Shown piece by piece: positions 39,080 to 48,776 of a DNA stretch of 63,308 nt. The notes under the pieces were generated by a model. That model was not told the origin of the DNA and made no database searches. It worked only from the letters and a program-made list of their open reading frames with translations. The stretch is from positions 1 through 63,308 of the forward strand of contig DEMD01000013.1 of the NCBI GenBank assembly GCA_002354735.1, written 5' to 3'. The DNA is from Gammaproteobacteria bacterium UBA2679. GTDB taxonomy: Bacteria > Pseudomonadota > Gammaproteobacteria > Pseudomonadales > Oleiphilaceae. Numbering within the stretch: the stretch's first letter is position 1; each line of letters starts with the position of its first letter. Made by a program: the position numbers and the translations under genes.

Positions 39080-39159
39080 GATCAACCCCCTCGCTTGGCG
39101 TCCCACAATGATAGTGAAACCAGTAGTGCATGCTACAGGGCTCTCATTCAGCCCCTCAT

Positions 39160-39936
39160 TCAGTCCCTCTTGTCGGCACAGTCCCGAGGTCGGGCCTGCA
39201 CGGCCCATCGTGGACCTGCTGGTGTGAGAATGACAGCGGCATCTGCCCGTCCGACACTGATGGCAGCCCCGCCAGTCAAGGCGCCGAATGCCGGTAGCAC
39301 ACAGAGATCCGGTTGAATCCAGAATACCGGAAATCGAGCCCGATCGGCAACGGTACCGAGTGTGAGACAGGGGTGGATATGACCACAGAAGCCGTATGTG
39401 CCGGCTACGCGCTCTGAGGGCTCGTGATGGAAGCTGAAACCTGCCTCAGCATACGAAGGCAGCCATTGCAATCCCTGGAGCTGGGCTACTGCCGGTTCAT
39501 GTAAGGTACCCTTCGCACGCGATGCGCCATGGCGATCATGATTGCCCACGATGGCGAGCACGTGTACGGGTGTGCCTGCACTGGTGAGCAAGGGCTGCGC
39601 ATTCCACTCATCGAAGATAGCCTCAGTACCAGTCGGCCGCGCATGAAAGATATCGCCAAGCAGAATGAGCCGTGTGGCCGCAGTCGCCTGGACTAGCGCC
39701 CTGATCTTCTTCAGGTCCGACCGGTCCGAACCATGTGGCAGCTGAACGCCACGTCGCTGCAACGCCTCGGCCTTGCCGAAATGGAGGTCAGCCAGCAGCA
39801 AAGTGGACGTATTGACCCAAAGGACGCCACCACCGGCCATGAATCTGAACTCCTGGCCGCGTATCTCGTGACTGACAGGTGGAAACATGGGCCCGTCATC
39901 CTGTTGTAGCGATTTCACCAACTGGCTATTGAACAT
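39160..39936 (-). CDS. pdeM: Ligase-associated metallophosphoesterase, PdeM-type
   Basis: 258-aa calcineurin-like phosphoesterase. Metal motifs are LADLHFGKAEAL, LLGDIFHARP, VGNHDRHG, FHHEP and GHIHPCLTLG. It is the last gene of a set with a DNA exonuclease, ATP-dependent DNA ligase and Lhr-like helicase; the same four occur together in many bacteria and are taken to form one DNA repair pathway. A role as DNA end-processing endonuclease is known for the family by association only. Confidence 0.92.
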   Translation of the reverse strand: MFNSQLVKSLQQDDGPMFPPVSHEIRGQEFRFMAGGGVLWVNTSTLLLADLHFGKAEALQRRGVQLPHGSDRSDLKKIRALVQATAATRLILLGDIFHARPTGTEAIFDEWNAQPLLTSAGTPVHVLAIVGNHDRHGASRAKGTLHEPAVAQLQGLQWLPSYAEAGFSFHHEPSERVAGTYGFCGHIHPCLTLGTVADRARFPVFWIQPDLCVLPAFGALTGGAAISVGRADAAVILTPAGPRWAVQARPRDCADKRD

Positions 39937-40051
39937 GGTCGAAGGTCAAAAAAGGTGGCTCTGACTGAAGTTAAGGGAGACGAAAGACTGTACAAGCGAA
40001 CAGTATGCCAGAAATCGCAGGAATGCACCCCCAATAGGCGTGAAAAACGGT

Positions 40052-42556
40052 TCACAAACCCTTGTAGAGTGACTCAAGCATGCGCTCGAGCCGATCCTGC
40101 CACTGCTCGGATGAGACCACCTGCTCGCGAATGCGCTGCGCCCAAAGCGGAAAGGCCAGCGGCGTGAGACGGCCCGGCGTCTGTAGCTCGACCTGCATAT
40201 CCTGTAGCTTCAGCATTACTGACTGCAGGCGCTCGTATTCCATCTGCTCATGCAGTACCTCGCGAAAGGCCTGCTTGATAAGTTCGTTCTCGGGGTCGTA
40301 CTCACGTAGCACGTCGAACAGGACGCCGGTCGACATCTGCAGCCCACGATTCGATTTCGCCGCGCCGGGATAGCCCCCGAACACCAGACCAGCGATCCTG
40401 GCGATGTCCCTGAACTGGCGCTTGGCAAACTCGGAGCTGTTGATACTCGCCAACAGGTCGTCATCGAGCTGCTCGATGCTGAACAGATCCTTGAGACTGG
40501 CCTCGTCGAACGGCAGGGCCCTTGCGGTCAGCAGTTCGATGCCGTAATCGTTTACCGTCATCTTGAAGGTGATCGGTGTTCTGCGTGTGAGTCGGTAGCC
40601 GATAATGGCCGCAAGGCCTTCGTGAACCAAGCGGCCTGCGAAAGGATAGATGTAGCAGTGCGTGCCCTCACGGGTTCGGACCGCCTCCACGAGCAGCCGG
40701 CCTGGCGCTGGCAAGGCAGACAGGCGTTGCTGAGTCCGCAGCAGAGACTCGAGGGCCAGGATTTCACGCGGGAAATCTTCGAGCGCTTTCACCGCCTGGG
40801 TCAGGTCACGAGGATCGGCTCCACCGGATTCCAGCGCCTGACTGACCCGCCCCATCCAGCTGATGACACCGTCAGCCAACTGGGTCGAAAGCGGCATCTT
40901 GCTACCTGACCAACGCGGAATAATGCGGCCTTTCTTTCGCGCCAGGCGGACTTCCGCAACCATATCCTTCAAGCGGACGAACTCGAGCACACGACCAGCA
41001 AACAGAAAGCCGTCCCCAGGCGTCAGCTTCGCTATGAACGATTCCTCCACCTGCCCCAGACGCCGGCCCTTGATCAGTTTCACGCTGATTTCAGCATCTG
41101 ACGTGATCGTTCCGATCGCCATGCGGTGGCGTAGGGCTATGCGGCGCGAAGGCACGGACCATGGCTCGTCAGGCGCCTCGCCTGGCGCCACCTTGCTGAA
41201 CTCGTCGTAGTGCTGGAGCGCGTTGCCGCCACGGCTGATGAAGTCCAGCGCCCACTGCCAGGCCTGATCACTGAGTCCAGCAAAGGCATGAGTCCGACGA
41301 ACTTCTGCCAGAATCACATCGGGGATCAATGCCTTGGATAATGCGAGCGTAACCAGATGCTGCACCAGCACATCGAGGCACAGGCGCAGCGGTGGTCGCT
41401 TCTCGATATTACCAAGTTGAACCGCCTCACGCGCAGCCAGCGCCTCCAGTAGCTCGAAGGCATGCGAGGGTACGCAGAGAATTCGACTGGTAGACCCTGG
41501 CTGATGGCCTGAACGACCAGCCCGCTGCGAGAGTCTGGCCACACCTTTCGGGCTGCCAATCTGAATGACCTGCTCGACCGGACTGAAGTCGACGCCCAGG
41601 TCGAGGCTGGAGGTACACACTACGCACTTGAAGTAGCCGCTGCGTAGACCGTCCTCGATCTGCCCGCGAACCTTTCTCGACAGCGAACCATGATGCACTG
41701 CTGTCACGGTGAGCCAGTCGAGACGGGCCTTGATAATGGCTTCATACCAGAGTTCGGCCTGGGATCGCGTATTGGTAAAGACAAGTGTCGACTGTGCCGA
41801 CTCGATTCTGGCCAATACACCATCCAACTGTGAAAGGCCCAGATGCCCAGCCCAGGGAAAGCGCTCGATACGGGCGGGGATAAGCGTGTCGATCTCGACC
41901 TGCTTGACCGCGTCGCCCTCTATTCGCAGCGGTGCCCCACCACGGGCCGCAGGCAGACCATGGCAAAGCACTTCGAGGGCCTCATCCAGGTTGCCGAGTG
42001 TGGCTGAGAGCCCCCACCGGCGCATCTGTGGTGCCAGTGTTTGCAGACGCGCCAGAGCCAGCTGCAGCTGAACGCCTCGCTTGCTACCGAGGAGCTCATG
42101 CCATTCGTCCACCACGCAGACCTGAAGGCTGCTGAACTGCTGCTGACTATCGGGATAGCTCAACAACAGCGACAGACTTTCAGGCGTGGTAACCAGCACT
42201 TCCGGCAGCCGGCGGCGAATCTTCTGTCGTTCTGAAGCGGAGGTATCGGCTGAACGCTTCATCACCTGCCAATCCGGCAGCAGCTCTGCCACCATTGTGC
42301 GGATGGCATTGGTCGTGTCGGTAGCGAGAGCGCGCAGCGGGGTCACCCAAAGAATCTGGATGCGGCCTCCGGCCTGCCCTTCATCTAACGCCTTGGAAAG
42401 GGGTCCGAGCAAAGCCGCCACCGTCTTGCCGCTTCCGGTCGGTGCGTGCAGAAGACCTGAACGACCCGCTGTGAAGGCTTCAGCGGTCTCAAGCTGGAAG
42501 GCAGCAGGACGCCAGCCACGAGCATCGAACCACGCCTCTATGGCTGAAGGCAGCAT
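40052..42556 (-). CDS. Ligase-associated DExH-box helicase, Lhr-type
   Basis: 834 aa. Walker A is LLHAPTGSGKTVAALLGPL, the DExH box is VVDEWHELLGSKRG, motif III is GLSATLGN, and motif VI lies in LSQRAGRSGHQPG. The C-terminal half is the Lhr core (winged helix and beta-barrel). It unwinds DNA/RNA hybrids or single-strand-tailed DNA. The helicase start overlaps the ligase stop at the same base (42556), and pdeM lies 115 bp on. Confidence 0.95.
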   Translation of the reverse strand: MLPSAIEAWFDARGWRPAAFQLETAEAFTAGRSGLLHAPTGSGKTVAALLGPLSKALDEGQAGGRIQILWVTPLRALATDTTNAIRTMVAELLPDWQVMKRSADTSASERQKIRRRLPEVLVTTPESLSLLLSYPDSQQQFSSLQVCVVDEWHELLGSKRGVQLQLALARLQTLAPQMRRWGLSATLGNLDEALEVLCHGLPAARGGAPLRIEGDAVKQVEIDTLIPARIERFPWAGHLGLSQLDGVLARIESAQSTLVFTNTRSQAELWYEAIIKARLDWLTVTAVHHGSLSRKVRGQIEDGLRSGYFKCVVCTSSLDLGVDFSPVEQVIQIGSPKGVARLSQRAGRSGHQPGSTSRILCVPSHAFELLEALAAREAVQLGNIEKRPPLRLCLDVLVQHLVTLALSKALIPDVILAEVRRTHAFAGLSDQAWQWALDFISRGGNALQHYDEFSKVAPGEAPDEPWSVPSRRIALRHRMAIGTITSDAEISVKLIKGRRLGQVEESFIAKLTPGDGFLFAGRVLEFVRLKDMVAEVRLARKKGRIIPRWSGSKMPLSTQLADGVISWMGRVSQALESGGADPRDLTQAVKALEDFPREILALESLLRTQQRLSALPAPGRLLVEAVRTREGTHCYIYPFAGRLVHEGLAAIIGYRLTRRTPITFKMTVNDYGIELLTARALPFDEASLKDLFSIEQLDDDLLASINSSEFAKRQFRDIARIAGLVFGGYPGAAKSNRGLQMSTGVLFDVLREYDPENELIKQAFREVLHEQMEYERLQSVMLKLQDMQVELQTPGRLTPLAFPLWAQRIREQVVSSEQWQDRLERMLESLYKGL

Positions 42557-44277
42557 CAGTCGCCGCTGGCCGTCGGATCGATCAGCGCGCTGATGGTCTC
42601 GAGGCTATCGATGTCTTCCACGGTCTTGTCTTCGCGCCATCGGGATATGCGTGGGAAGCGCACGGCGATGCCGGACTTGTGGCGCGTCGAGCGTGCGATC
42701 CCTTCAAAGGCCAGTTCAAAAACCTGCAGCGGCTCTACGGACCGCACCGGCCCGAAACGCTCGATGGTATGGCGCCGGATCCAGTGATCCAGCCGACGGA
42801 TTTCTGCGTCGGTCAGTCCAGAATAAGCCTTGGCAAAAGGCACCAGCTCTTCGCCGGCCCTGACGGCGAATGTGTAGTCAGTGTACAGATTCGAGCGACG
42901 GCCGTGTCCTGCCTGTGCATAGAGCATGACGGCGTCCACGGTGTATGGCTCGATCTTCCATTTCCACCAGCCACCACGTACCCGCCCTGCCTCATACACC
43001 GAGTCCAGCCGTTTGAGCATAAGCCCTTCAACGCCGCGCTCACGACTTTCCTGTCGTAGTGATTCGAGCCCCTGCCAATGGCCCGCCCTGGAGTCTTTTA
43101 GACTAACGTCAACAACAACCGGCGGCAAGGCACGAAGCGGCTGCAGACCAGCGTTGGCCTCGGGCTGAGTTTTCAATATTCGATCAATGTAGGCTCGCCG
43201 CTCGGTCAGTGGCCGCTGTCGCAGATCCTCACCCTCAAACTCGAGACAGTCGAACACGAGGCAGACGATCGGAATATCAAGCTGCATCTTTTCAGATACT
43301 TTTTTGCGCCCAAGACGCCGCTGTAGCTGATTGAAATCGGCCGGCCGCCCTTCCAGTCCGGCAGTGCCGGCACCTCTTTGAGTTTCCAGCTCGGGCTCGT
43401 CGGCCCAGGCCAGCAGTTCCGCGTCAAGCACACAGTCATAGCCAAGCGCTTCCACGGCGCGCTCGATCTCTGGGAACTGCGCGTTGATCATGTCCTCACC
43501 GCGCGACCAGATCATCACCGTGCCTTCGCGCCTGATCAGCTGGGCGCGGATGCCATCGTACTTCCATTCCGCCAGCCAGTGCGCCCGATCGCCCAGAATG
43601 TCATCGAGGGCGTTCTCACCTGGCTCGAGTGGATAGGCGAGACAGAAGGGATAGGGCTTGGCGGGATCGGCCTCCTCGGTCCGGCTGATAAGCTTTTCAA
43701 AGACCTCAGCGCTCGGCTCCCACTGACCGGCAAGGCGGTGCTGGATGACGGCCGGGGGCAACTCGGCAATTTTCGCCAGGGCTTTGGCTACCACGCCTCT
43801 GGATACGCCCACGCGAAAGCTGCCACCGGCCATCTTACAGAGTACGAAACATTGCAAGGGGGGTTGCGGCAAAACGTTTGTCACGAACCACTCGCGCTTG
43901 ACCTCGTCAGGTTTGTTTACGAGTACGCGAAGTTCGCTCATCCAGCTGGCAAGACTCTTGTCCGGCGGCTGGATTGCGGCGCTCTGATCAATACCTGGCG
44001 AAGATTTCAATAACAGCGCCACAGTTTCGGCAATGTCACCGACATGGCTGTAACACTCTTCAACGATCCACTCGGGCCAGCCACAAGGGTCCACGAGCAC
44101 CTGGCGCAGGAGGCGCCCCGATACCGCCCGGCGAGCACGCAGCCCTGAGAGTAGAAAGGCCGCCCAGGCACCGTCGGCCGCATCGCAACTTCGGAAGTAC
44201 TTCACCAAGGCATCGATCTTCTCGTTAGTCGACGTCGTGGTATCGAGTGCGTTGAACAGTGCGGTGAAGGCTTTCAT
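42556..44277 (-). CDS. ATP-dependent DNA ligase
   Basis: 573 aa from ATG 44277, overlapping the exonuclease stop by 4 bp; an earlier frame start at 44313 is rejected. The catalytic lysine motif is EWKYDGIRAQLI. N-terminal alpha-helical domain, adenylation domain and an OB-fold follow, with motif VI-type end RFPRISRWREDK. It seals nicks using ATP, unlike the NAD-dependent LigA used in replication. Position between exonuclease and helicase suggests a repair ligase that works with them. Confidence 0.94.
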   Translation of the reverse strand: MKAFTALFNALDTTTSTNEKIDALVKYFRSCDAADGAWAAFLLSGLRARRAVSGRLLRQVLVDPCGWPEWIVEECYSHVGDIAETVALLLKSSPGIDQSAAIQPPDKSLASWMSELRVLVNKPDEVKREWFVTNVLPQPPLQCFVLCKMAGGSFRVGVSRGVVAKALAKIAELPPAVIQHRLAGQWEPSAEVFEKLISRTEEADPAKPYPFCLAYPLEPGENALDDILGDRAHWLAEWKYDGIRAQLIRREGTVMIWSRGEDMINAQFPEIERAVEALGYDCVLDAELLAWADEPELETQRGAGTAGLEGRPADFNQLQRRLGRKKVSEKMQLDIPIVCLVFDCLEFEGEDLRQRPLTERRAYIDRILKTQPEANAGLQPLRALPPVVVDVSLKDSRAGHWQGLESLRQESRERGVEGLMLKRLDSVYEAGRVRGGWWKWKIEPYTVDAVMLYAQAGHGRRSNLYTDYTFAVRAGEELVPFAKAYSGLTDAEIRRLDHWIRRHTIERFGPVRSVEPLQVFELAFEGIARSTRHKSGIAVRFPRISRWREDKTVEDIDSLETISALIDPTASGD

Positions 44278-45320
44278 TCTTCGTCCGAAAATGCGGTTGC
44301 CAGAGGCTCGCAAGCTCGCCCGCGTTCGCGGAGATAACGAATTAGAATATCGGTATTGCCATGCGTGGGGAATACGGCCGAAGCGCCGCTGCCATCGATG
44401 AGCTGCATCAGTTGTGGCCAGTCCGCGTGATCGGAAATGATGAAGCCGCGGTCATAACCGCGTCGGCGGCGGTTGCCCCGCACCTGCATCCAGCCGGAGC
44501 AGAAGCCGATTTCGGCTTTCCTGAAACGCTTCATCGATGTCGAGCCGCTCGCGCTGGGCGGCGCCAGAACCAGCTGGCCTGCCAGTACATCAGCGTCCTT
44601 GGCGGCCGCTGTGGGATACATTGCAATGCCGGCCCTTCGATACAGCTCGGTAAGCGTCTCCATCGCGCCATGCTGTAGCACTTCCGCCGCTGGAAGCGGT
44701 TCATCCGCAGCCTCGGCATACCGCAACAGTTCCGCCAGAATTCGCTGCGCCTTGCCGAAGGCGTAGGCACACAGCACAGCAGTCTTGCCGCGCGCAGCAC
44801 AATGACGCCACCAGCTCACGATATCAGCAATCTCCGATTCGATTGCAGGCCAGCGATAGATGGGCATGGCAAAGGTGGCTTCAGTGATCAGCTGATCGCA
44901 TTGAACCAGCTCGAAGGGCGCGCAGCTGGGATCGGGCTCGATCTTGAAATCGCCGGTTATGACGGTGACGCCCTCCCCGCTCTGGATCCTGACCTGCGAG
45001 GAGCCCAGCACGTGGCCGGCAGAATGCAGCGTCACGGCCGGCGCATCGTTGGCAGCCCCACCCAGGTCAAGCAACTCACCATAGTCGAAGCCTCGCACAT
45101 CGATGTCATCGCCGAGGCGGTGCCGCAGGATTGGCACCGAGTCGTGATGCGCGAAGTAAAGGCCATGCCCCATGCTGGCATGATCACTATGGGCGTGCGT
45201 AATAATGGCACGGCCAACCGGCTTCCATGGATCGATATAGGCTTCGAGCGCTGGGCAGTACAACCCATTATCGGTGAGCTCGATGGTATGCAACCTGGGA
45301 GACTTGTTCACGGCGGTCAT
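44274..45320 (-). CDS. Ligase-associated DNA exonuclease (MBL fold)
   Basis: 348 aa from ATG 45320; an earlier in-frame start at 45470 would overlap the pilZ gene and is rejected. The metallo-beta-lactamase zinc site is ITHAHSDHASMGHG. The beta-CASP-like C-terminal half contains SGWMQVRGNRRRRGYDRGFIISDHADWPQL. Family members with this neighbour set process DNA ends. First gene of exo-ligase-helicase-pdeM; a 4-bp overlap couples it to the ligase. Confidence 0.92.
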   Translation of the reverse strand: MTAVNKSPRLHTIELTDNGLYCPALEAYIDPWKPVGRAIITHAHSDHASMGHGLYFAHHDSVPILRHRLGDDIDVRGFDYGELLDLGGAANDAPAVTLHSAGHVLGSSQVRIQSGEGVTVITGDFKIEPDPSCAPFELVQCDQLITEATFAMPIYRWPAIESEIADIVSWWRHCAARGKTAVLCAYAFGKAQRILAELLRYAEAADEPLPAAEVLQHGAMETLTELYRRAGIAMYPTAAAKDADVLAGQLVLAPPSASGSTSMKRFRKAEIGFCSGWMQVRGNRRRRGYDRGFIISDHADWPQLMQLIDGSGASAVFPTHGNTDILIRYLRERGRACEPLATAFSDEE

Positions 45321-45387
45321 TTCATTGCGTAAGTCATGGACTATACTTCGATGGTGGGTGCGGTCGGCGCGATAGTAGTGCTCGACT

Positions 45388-45831
45388 ATGCAATACGCAG
45401 ATGAATTCAGATTGGACGGTGTTTTGGATAACGACGACGATGACTTCGAGGCATTACTCGGAAAGGACAAAGAGTCCCAGGATAATCATGATGACCTGGA
45501 TTTCGATGACGAAGATTTCGCTGCGGCCGCGCGAAGCAAGGAGCTTCGGCAACATCAACGCATCAAAGCCTCGTTCAGGGTAGAGGTCGTGCACCCGTCG
45601 ACGGGCACGATGGTGACGCAGACACGGGATATCTCAGAGTCAGGCGCGTTCATCAAGCTCAGGAACGAGCTGCTTTCGCACAAGAACGTGGAAATCCAGT
45701 TGCGGGTGCTTGGCTTGCCATCCGGGCCCGGTGAACTGGTCACCGGTCGGGTCGTGCGGGTTGAGGAGGAAGGTCTGGGCGTCCTCTTCGTACAGGTTGA
45801 CAGCGACGGCGCTGCCAACGACGACTACTGA
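45388..45831 (+). CDS. PilZ-domain protein
   Basis: 147 aa. A very acidic N-terminus (10-50, rich in Asp) precedes a PilZ domain with RQHQRIKAS (the RxxxR c-di-GMP loop) and DISESGAFIKL (the DxSxxG loop). Both conserved parts of the ligand site are present, so c-di-GMP binding is likely. It runs divergently from the exonuclease gene, 67 bp apart, and ends 26 bp from the convergent dehydrogenase gene. The acidic tail could contact a basic protein. Confidence 0.93.
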   Translation: MQYADEFRLDGVLDNDDDDFEALLGKDKESQDNHDDLDFDDEDFAAAARSKELRQHQRIKASFRVEVVHPSTGTMVTQTRDISESGAFIKLRNELLSHKNVEIQLRVLGLPSGPGELVTGRVVRVEEEGLGVLFVQVDSDGAANDDY

Positions 45832-45857
45832 AGGCTGCCCTGCCTAAGGGGCATGGC

Positions 45858-47057
45858 CTAATAAGCGCGCTCGAGTAGCTTGAGCAGGTCTTCGTAATCC
45901 GCTTCTACCGGATTGAAGATGATGCTGCCGTCATCCAGCGCCAATTCTGCAATTCTCTTCAGCTGCGAGCGCTCGACCTTGCCGGTTTCAGAGAGCGTTC
46001 GCGGTAGTGAGCACAGCGCGTAGAGTTCGTCGCGAAGGCCACGAATCTCTGCAATGGCGGCCTCTGGTCGTTCCTCCTTCGGTGTAGCGGCGTACACTTC
46101 CGGACCTGCCAGGTACAACAGCAGTTCGCCAATCACGTCCCGTCCCTGCCCTTGCTCAAGGTTGTATTCGAGCGCAAAAGGCAAAAAGATACTCATGCAC
46201 ATGCCATGCGGCAGATGCGCAACCGAACCGGTGGCATGACCAAGCGAATGCACCAGCCCGACCATTGAGTTGGAAAAGGCTATCCCCGCCATCGTAGACG
46301 CCTGCGCCAGCTTCAGTCGCAACTGCTTGTCCTTCGGTGTCTGCAGTGTGGCAATCAGATTTTCGCTGATCAGCCTGATAGCGGCACTGGCATAGGCATC
46401 ACTTAATGGATTTTTTCCAAGACAGGTGAACGCTTCGATCGAATGCGTCATGGCATCCATGGCCGTCGCGGCTGTGATGTGCGGCGGCAGGGTCAGCGTC
46501 ATGCGCGGGTCGATGATGGCGGCATTAGGCAGCAGAAATGGCGAGCTGAACGGCAGCTTTACGCCTTTGGCCAGATCCGCGATAACGGCGACGGAGGTGA
46601 CTTCGGAGCCTGTCCCGGCAGTGGTTGGGACGACGAAGAATGGCTTCAACGGATGCTTGAGAATGCCGGCGCCAGAGAATTTCGCCAGGTTGTCACTCTC
46701 TTCCGACACCAGGATATTTACCGCCTTGGCAGTATCGATCACCGAACCGCCACCGACGGCTACCAGCGAGTCCGCGGCCAGTTTGCGATACTGGGCAACG
46801 ATCGCCGCAACAGTCTCGACTGACGAATCGGGCGGCACATCGTCACAGGTGCCGACGAACTCCATTTGCGCGCTGTCCATCGCGGCGTGGATATAGTCAG
46901 TCAGACCAGCACCGACCACGCCCTTGTCGGTAATGAGCAGTGGACGCTTACAGCCGATGGAAGAGAGTTCGAATGCCAGATGTTCCAGCGCTGCCTCGCC
47001 AGCGATTGTTTTGACAGGACAGAAAAACTCGTAGTAACCCTTGTTTGCAGACTTCAT
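45858..47057 (-). CDS. Iron-containing alcohol dehydrogenase
   Basis: 399 aa of the group III (iron-dependent) ADH type. The nucleotide site is VAVGGGSVIDTAKAVNI. Metal ligands lie in TAMDAMTHSIEAF and VHSLGHATGSVAHLPHG, with the His-x4-His pattern. It reduces or oxidises primary alcohols or aldehydes with NAD(P). It is followed downstream by no gene on its strand; the SCP2-like gene lies 18 bp upstream and is probably cotranscribed. Confidence 0.94.
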   Translation of the reverse strand: MKSANKGYYEFFCPVKTIAGEAALEHLAFELSSIGCKRPLLITDKGVVGAGLTDYIHAAMDSAQMEFVGTCDDVPPDSSVETVAAIVAQYRKLAADSLVAVGGGSVIDTAKAVNILVSEESDNLAKFSGAGILKHPLKPFFVVPTTAGTGSEVTSVAVIADLAKGVKLPFSSPFLLPNAAIIDPRMTLTLPPHITAATAMDAMTHSIEAFTCLGKNPLSDAYASAAIRLISENLIATLQTPKDKQLRLKLAQASTMAGIAFSNSMVGLVHSLGHATGSVAHLPHGMCMSIFLPFALEYNLEQGQGRDVIGELLLYLAGPEVYAATPKEERPEAAIAEIRGLRDELYALCSLPRTLSETGKVERSQLKRIAELALDDGSIIFNPVEADYEDLLKLLERAY

Positions 47058-47075
47058 GGTTTGTTCCTGTAAAAA

Positions 47076-47669
47076 TCAATGCTTGCCGAGAGGCAGTGCA
47101 GGTGAAAGATCGCTCATGGTGGATTTGAGATGATTGAGCTGGTCGCCGATAAAGGCGGTGGTGGCGCCGGCGTAGACTTTCAAAGCCATCGGCACTTTCG
47201 TAGTGAACGGCAGTCGATCTACCCGCTTTACCGCGAGCTGAGCTAACACATCTGGAAGAATGATGCTTTCGAGCCGGTTCAGGACCCGCACCATACGCAC
47301 GGCGTAAGACACATCGCCGTCCACGATCATACGATCATTCGCGAAGGCCTGGCTGGTGCTTTCCTGAAAGGAAAGCATACGGAAAGCCAGTTCGATGTGC
47401 TTGATGCTGATGGTGAGATCAGGCTCGGCCTGGGCCTTGGCGCCAAGATAGCGCAGGCTGCCGTCGCCATCTTTCATAACCATCAGCGCTGGCTGACCTG
47501 TCCCGACCCTCATGCAGAAGATGAACCCGTTCGGTAGCCCTGCCACCTCGCTTTGCACCAGTGCATCCTGCTGGGACAGCGCCTGCAGCGCCCGTCCCAC
47601 TGTTTCCATCATGATGGTGACGTATAGTTTCTTGCCGGTAAAAGCGAGTTGTAGGCCCTGTTTTCGCAT
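47076..47669 (-). CDS. SCP2-like sterol-carrier domain protein
   Basis: 197 aa from ATG 47669; an upstream frame from 47732 adds a weak 21 residues. The middle (about 85-165) resembles SCP2: a strand pair QPALMVMKDGDGSLRYLG, then EPDLTISIKHIELAFRML and MIVDGDVSYAVRMVRVL. It may bind lipids or hydrophobic ligands. It sits directly upstream of the iron alcohol dehydrogenase on the same strand, which suggests handling of a hydrophobic alcohol or aldehyde. The family call is moderately sure. Confidence 0.7.
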   Translation of the reverse strand: MRKQGLQLAFTGKKLYVTIMMETVGRALQALSQQDALVQSEVAGLPNGFIFCMRVGTGQPALMVMKDGDGSLRYLGAKAQAEPDLTISIKHIELAFRMLSFQESTSQAFANDRMIVDGDVSYAVRMVRVLNRLESIILPDVLAQLAVKRVDRLPFTTKVPMALKVYAGATTAFIGDQLNHLKSTMSDLSPALPLGKH

Positions 47670-47732
47670 CGACTGCTTCCGTTGTGACTGCTTGATGCGA
47701 CGAATTAGAGCAAAAACTCTAAAATTATACAA

Positions 47733-48073
47733 GGGCGAATGATTCGGAGCTGTTGTAAGTACCAGCGTTGGATGAGATCCGGTCTCAAGTTACTGGAGAT
47801 ATGGGTTGAGCCAGAGCGCGGTGCAAGAGAATATCCATGAGTGGAACGAAATTGCGCTGCGCACACAGCCCGGAACTGAAAGCGAAGGTCGGCCTTGGCC
47901 CAGAGCTTCTTTACTTGCAAGCGAGGGCCCAAGCCAGCGGCAACCTCGCAGCCAATAGTTTCATAGATTTTCGCGTGGCGAAGCAGTTTCCTGGGCTGCA
48001 CGTCGTAGCACTGAGTACGCAGAATAGCTATCATCACATTTCAATTGACTGGAACTTTAGGAAGATATCAAGG
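47733..48073. other. 340-bp stretch without a recognised gene
   Basis: Frames on both strands exist (a plus frame 47837-48073 that continues into the next gene, a minus frame 47705-48037) but neither has a recognisable domain. I see no promoter, repeat or RNA structure of note. Confidence 0.5.
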
Positions 48074-48469
48074 ATGAACACTATTTCGCCGAGCGCAGAA
48101 GCTGCAGCCAGCGTCGTACTCCTCCTTCAGATCCTCGCCTATGCAGTCATGCTCTATCCAGTAGCGTACCTGGTAGGCATGGTCGCAGGCCCCTCCCTTG
48201 GTCAGAACATAACGTGGCTAATATCCATAGTCGCTGCATTTGTCGTATCAAGAGTCATGTTCGATCCAACGAAGTCTTCGACACTGGTTCGCCGAGCACT
48301 AGGCTTTGTGATTACCCCATTCGCGAGTCATCTCTCCAGCGTGTCATCCCGTACCGTCCAAGTGGAGTGTGCTGTGCTGACACTGGTCGGCTTCGGTGGT
48401 GTAACTGGCGCCCTGTATACAATGACCCTTCTGGCTAGTTTTAATGGTCTTATGGTTCGGTATTCCTGA
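48074..48469 (+). CDS. Small membrane protein, unknown
   Basis: 131 aa from ATG 48074 (AGGAAG twelve bases upstream and AAGG next to it). Two N-terminal membrane helices (about 10-35 and 45-65, with LLLQILAYAVMLYPVAYLV) and one C-terminal helix (about 103-125, LTLVGFGGVTGALYTMTLL) flank a basic loop. The longer frame from 47837 adds a hydrophilic, unlikely lead. No family is recognised. It borders the type I restriction remnant. Confidence 0.5.
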   Translation: MNTISPSAEAAASVVLLLQILAYAVMLYPVAYLVGMVAGPSLGQNITWLISIVAAFVVSRVMFDPTKSSTLVRRALGFVITPFASHLSSVSSRTVQVECAVLTLVGFGGVTGALYTMTLLASFNGLMVRYS

Positions 48470-48701
48470 ACCTCTCACTATGCTCGAGACGGACTTGAGA
48501 GTCTTATTAAAGCGGCAAGCTGACGCTTCGACTGTCGCTGCTTTGTTTTCGAGACAGACGAACAACAAACGAGAGAAAGCGACGTCAGCCGATCTCCGCA
48601 ACACCCTCCTCCCCAAACTCCTATCCGACCAACTGCGGATTGCTGAAGCCGGACACCAGCGCGAGTTTATGCCAAGAGAGAAACTAAACTTCTCAGCATG
48701 A
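48444..48701 (+). pseudogene. Remnant of an hsdS (type I specificity subunit) C-terminus
   Basis: In the frame 48444-48701 the segment LLPKLLSDQLRI, preceded by REKATSADLRNT, is the usual close of a HsdS protein (RDTLLPKLLSGELRI). The upstream target-recognition domains are missing, and the frame runs into the 3' end of the small membrane protein gene. With the hsdR fragment at 51282 this marks a decayed type I locus. The match is short, so the call is moderate. Confidence 0.5.
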
Positions 48702-48776
48702 CGATTGACCGAAAATGAACTTGATACGAATATCACCTGAGTGATTTGTCGCTCTGAAAGGTGACCCGAGCAACTG

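Noticed and set aside
40020..40051. GTGAA-TTCAC inverted repeat after the helicase
   Set aside because: Only a 5-bp stem without a T-run; too weak to call a terminator.
47705..48037. 110-aa minus frame upstream of the SCP2-like gene
   Set aside because: No recognisable domain; probably a chance frame.
47837..48073. N-terminal extension of the small membrane protein
   Set aside because: Hydrophilic, no similarity and a better ribosome site at 48074.
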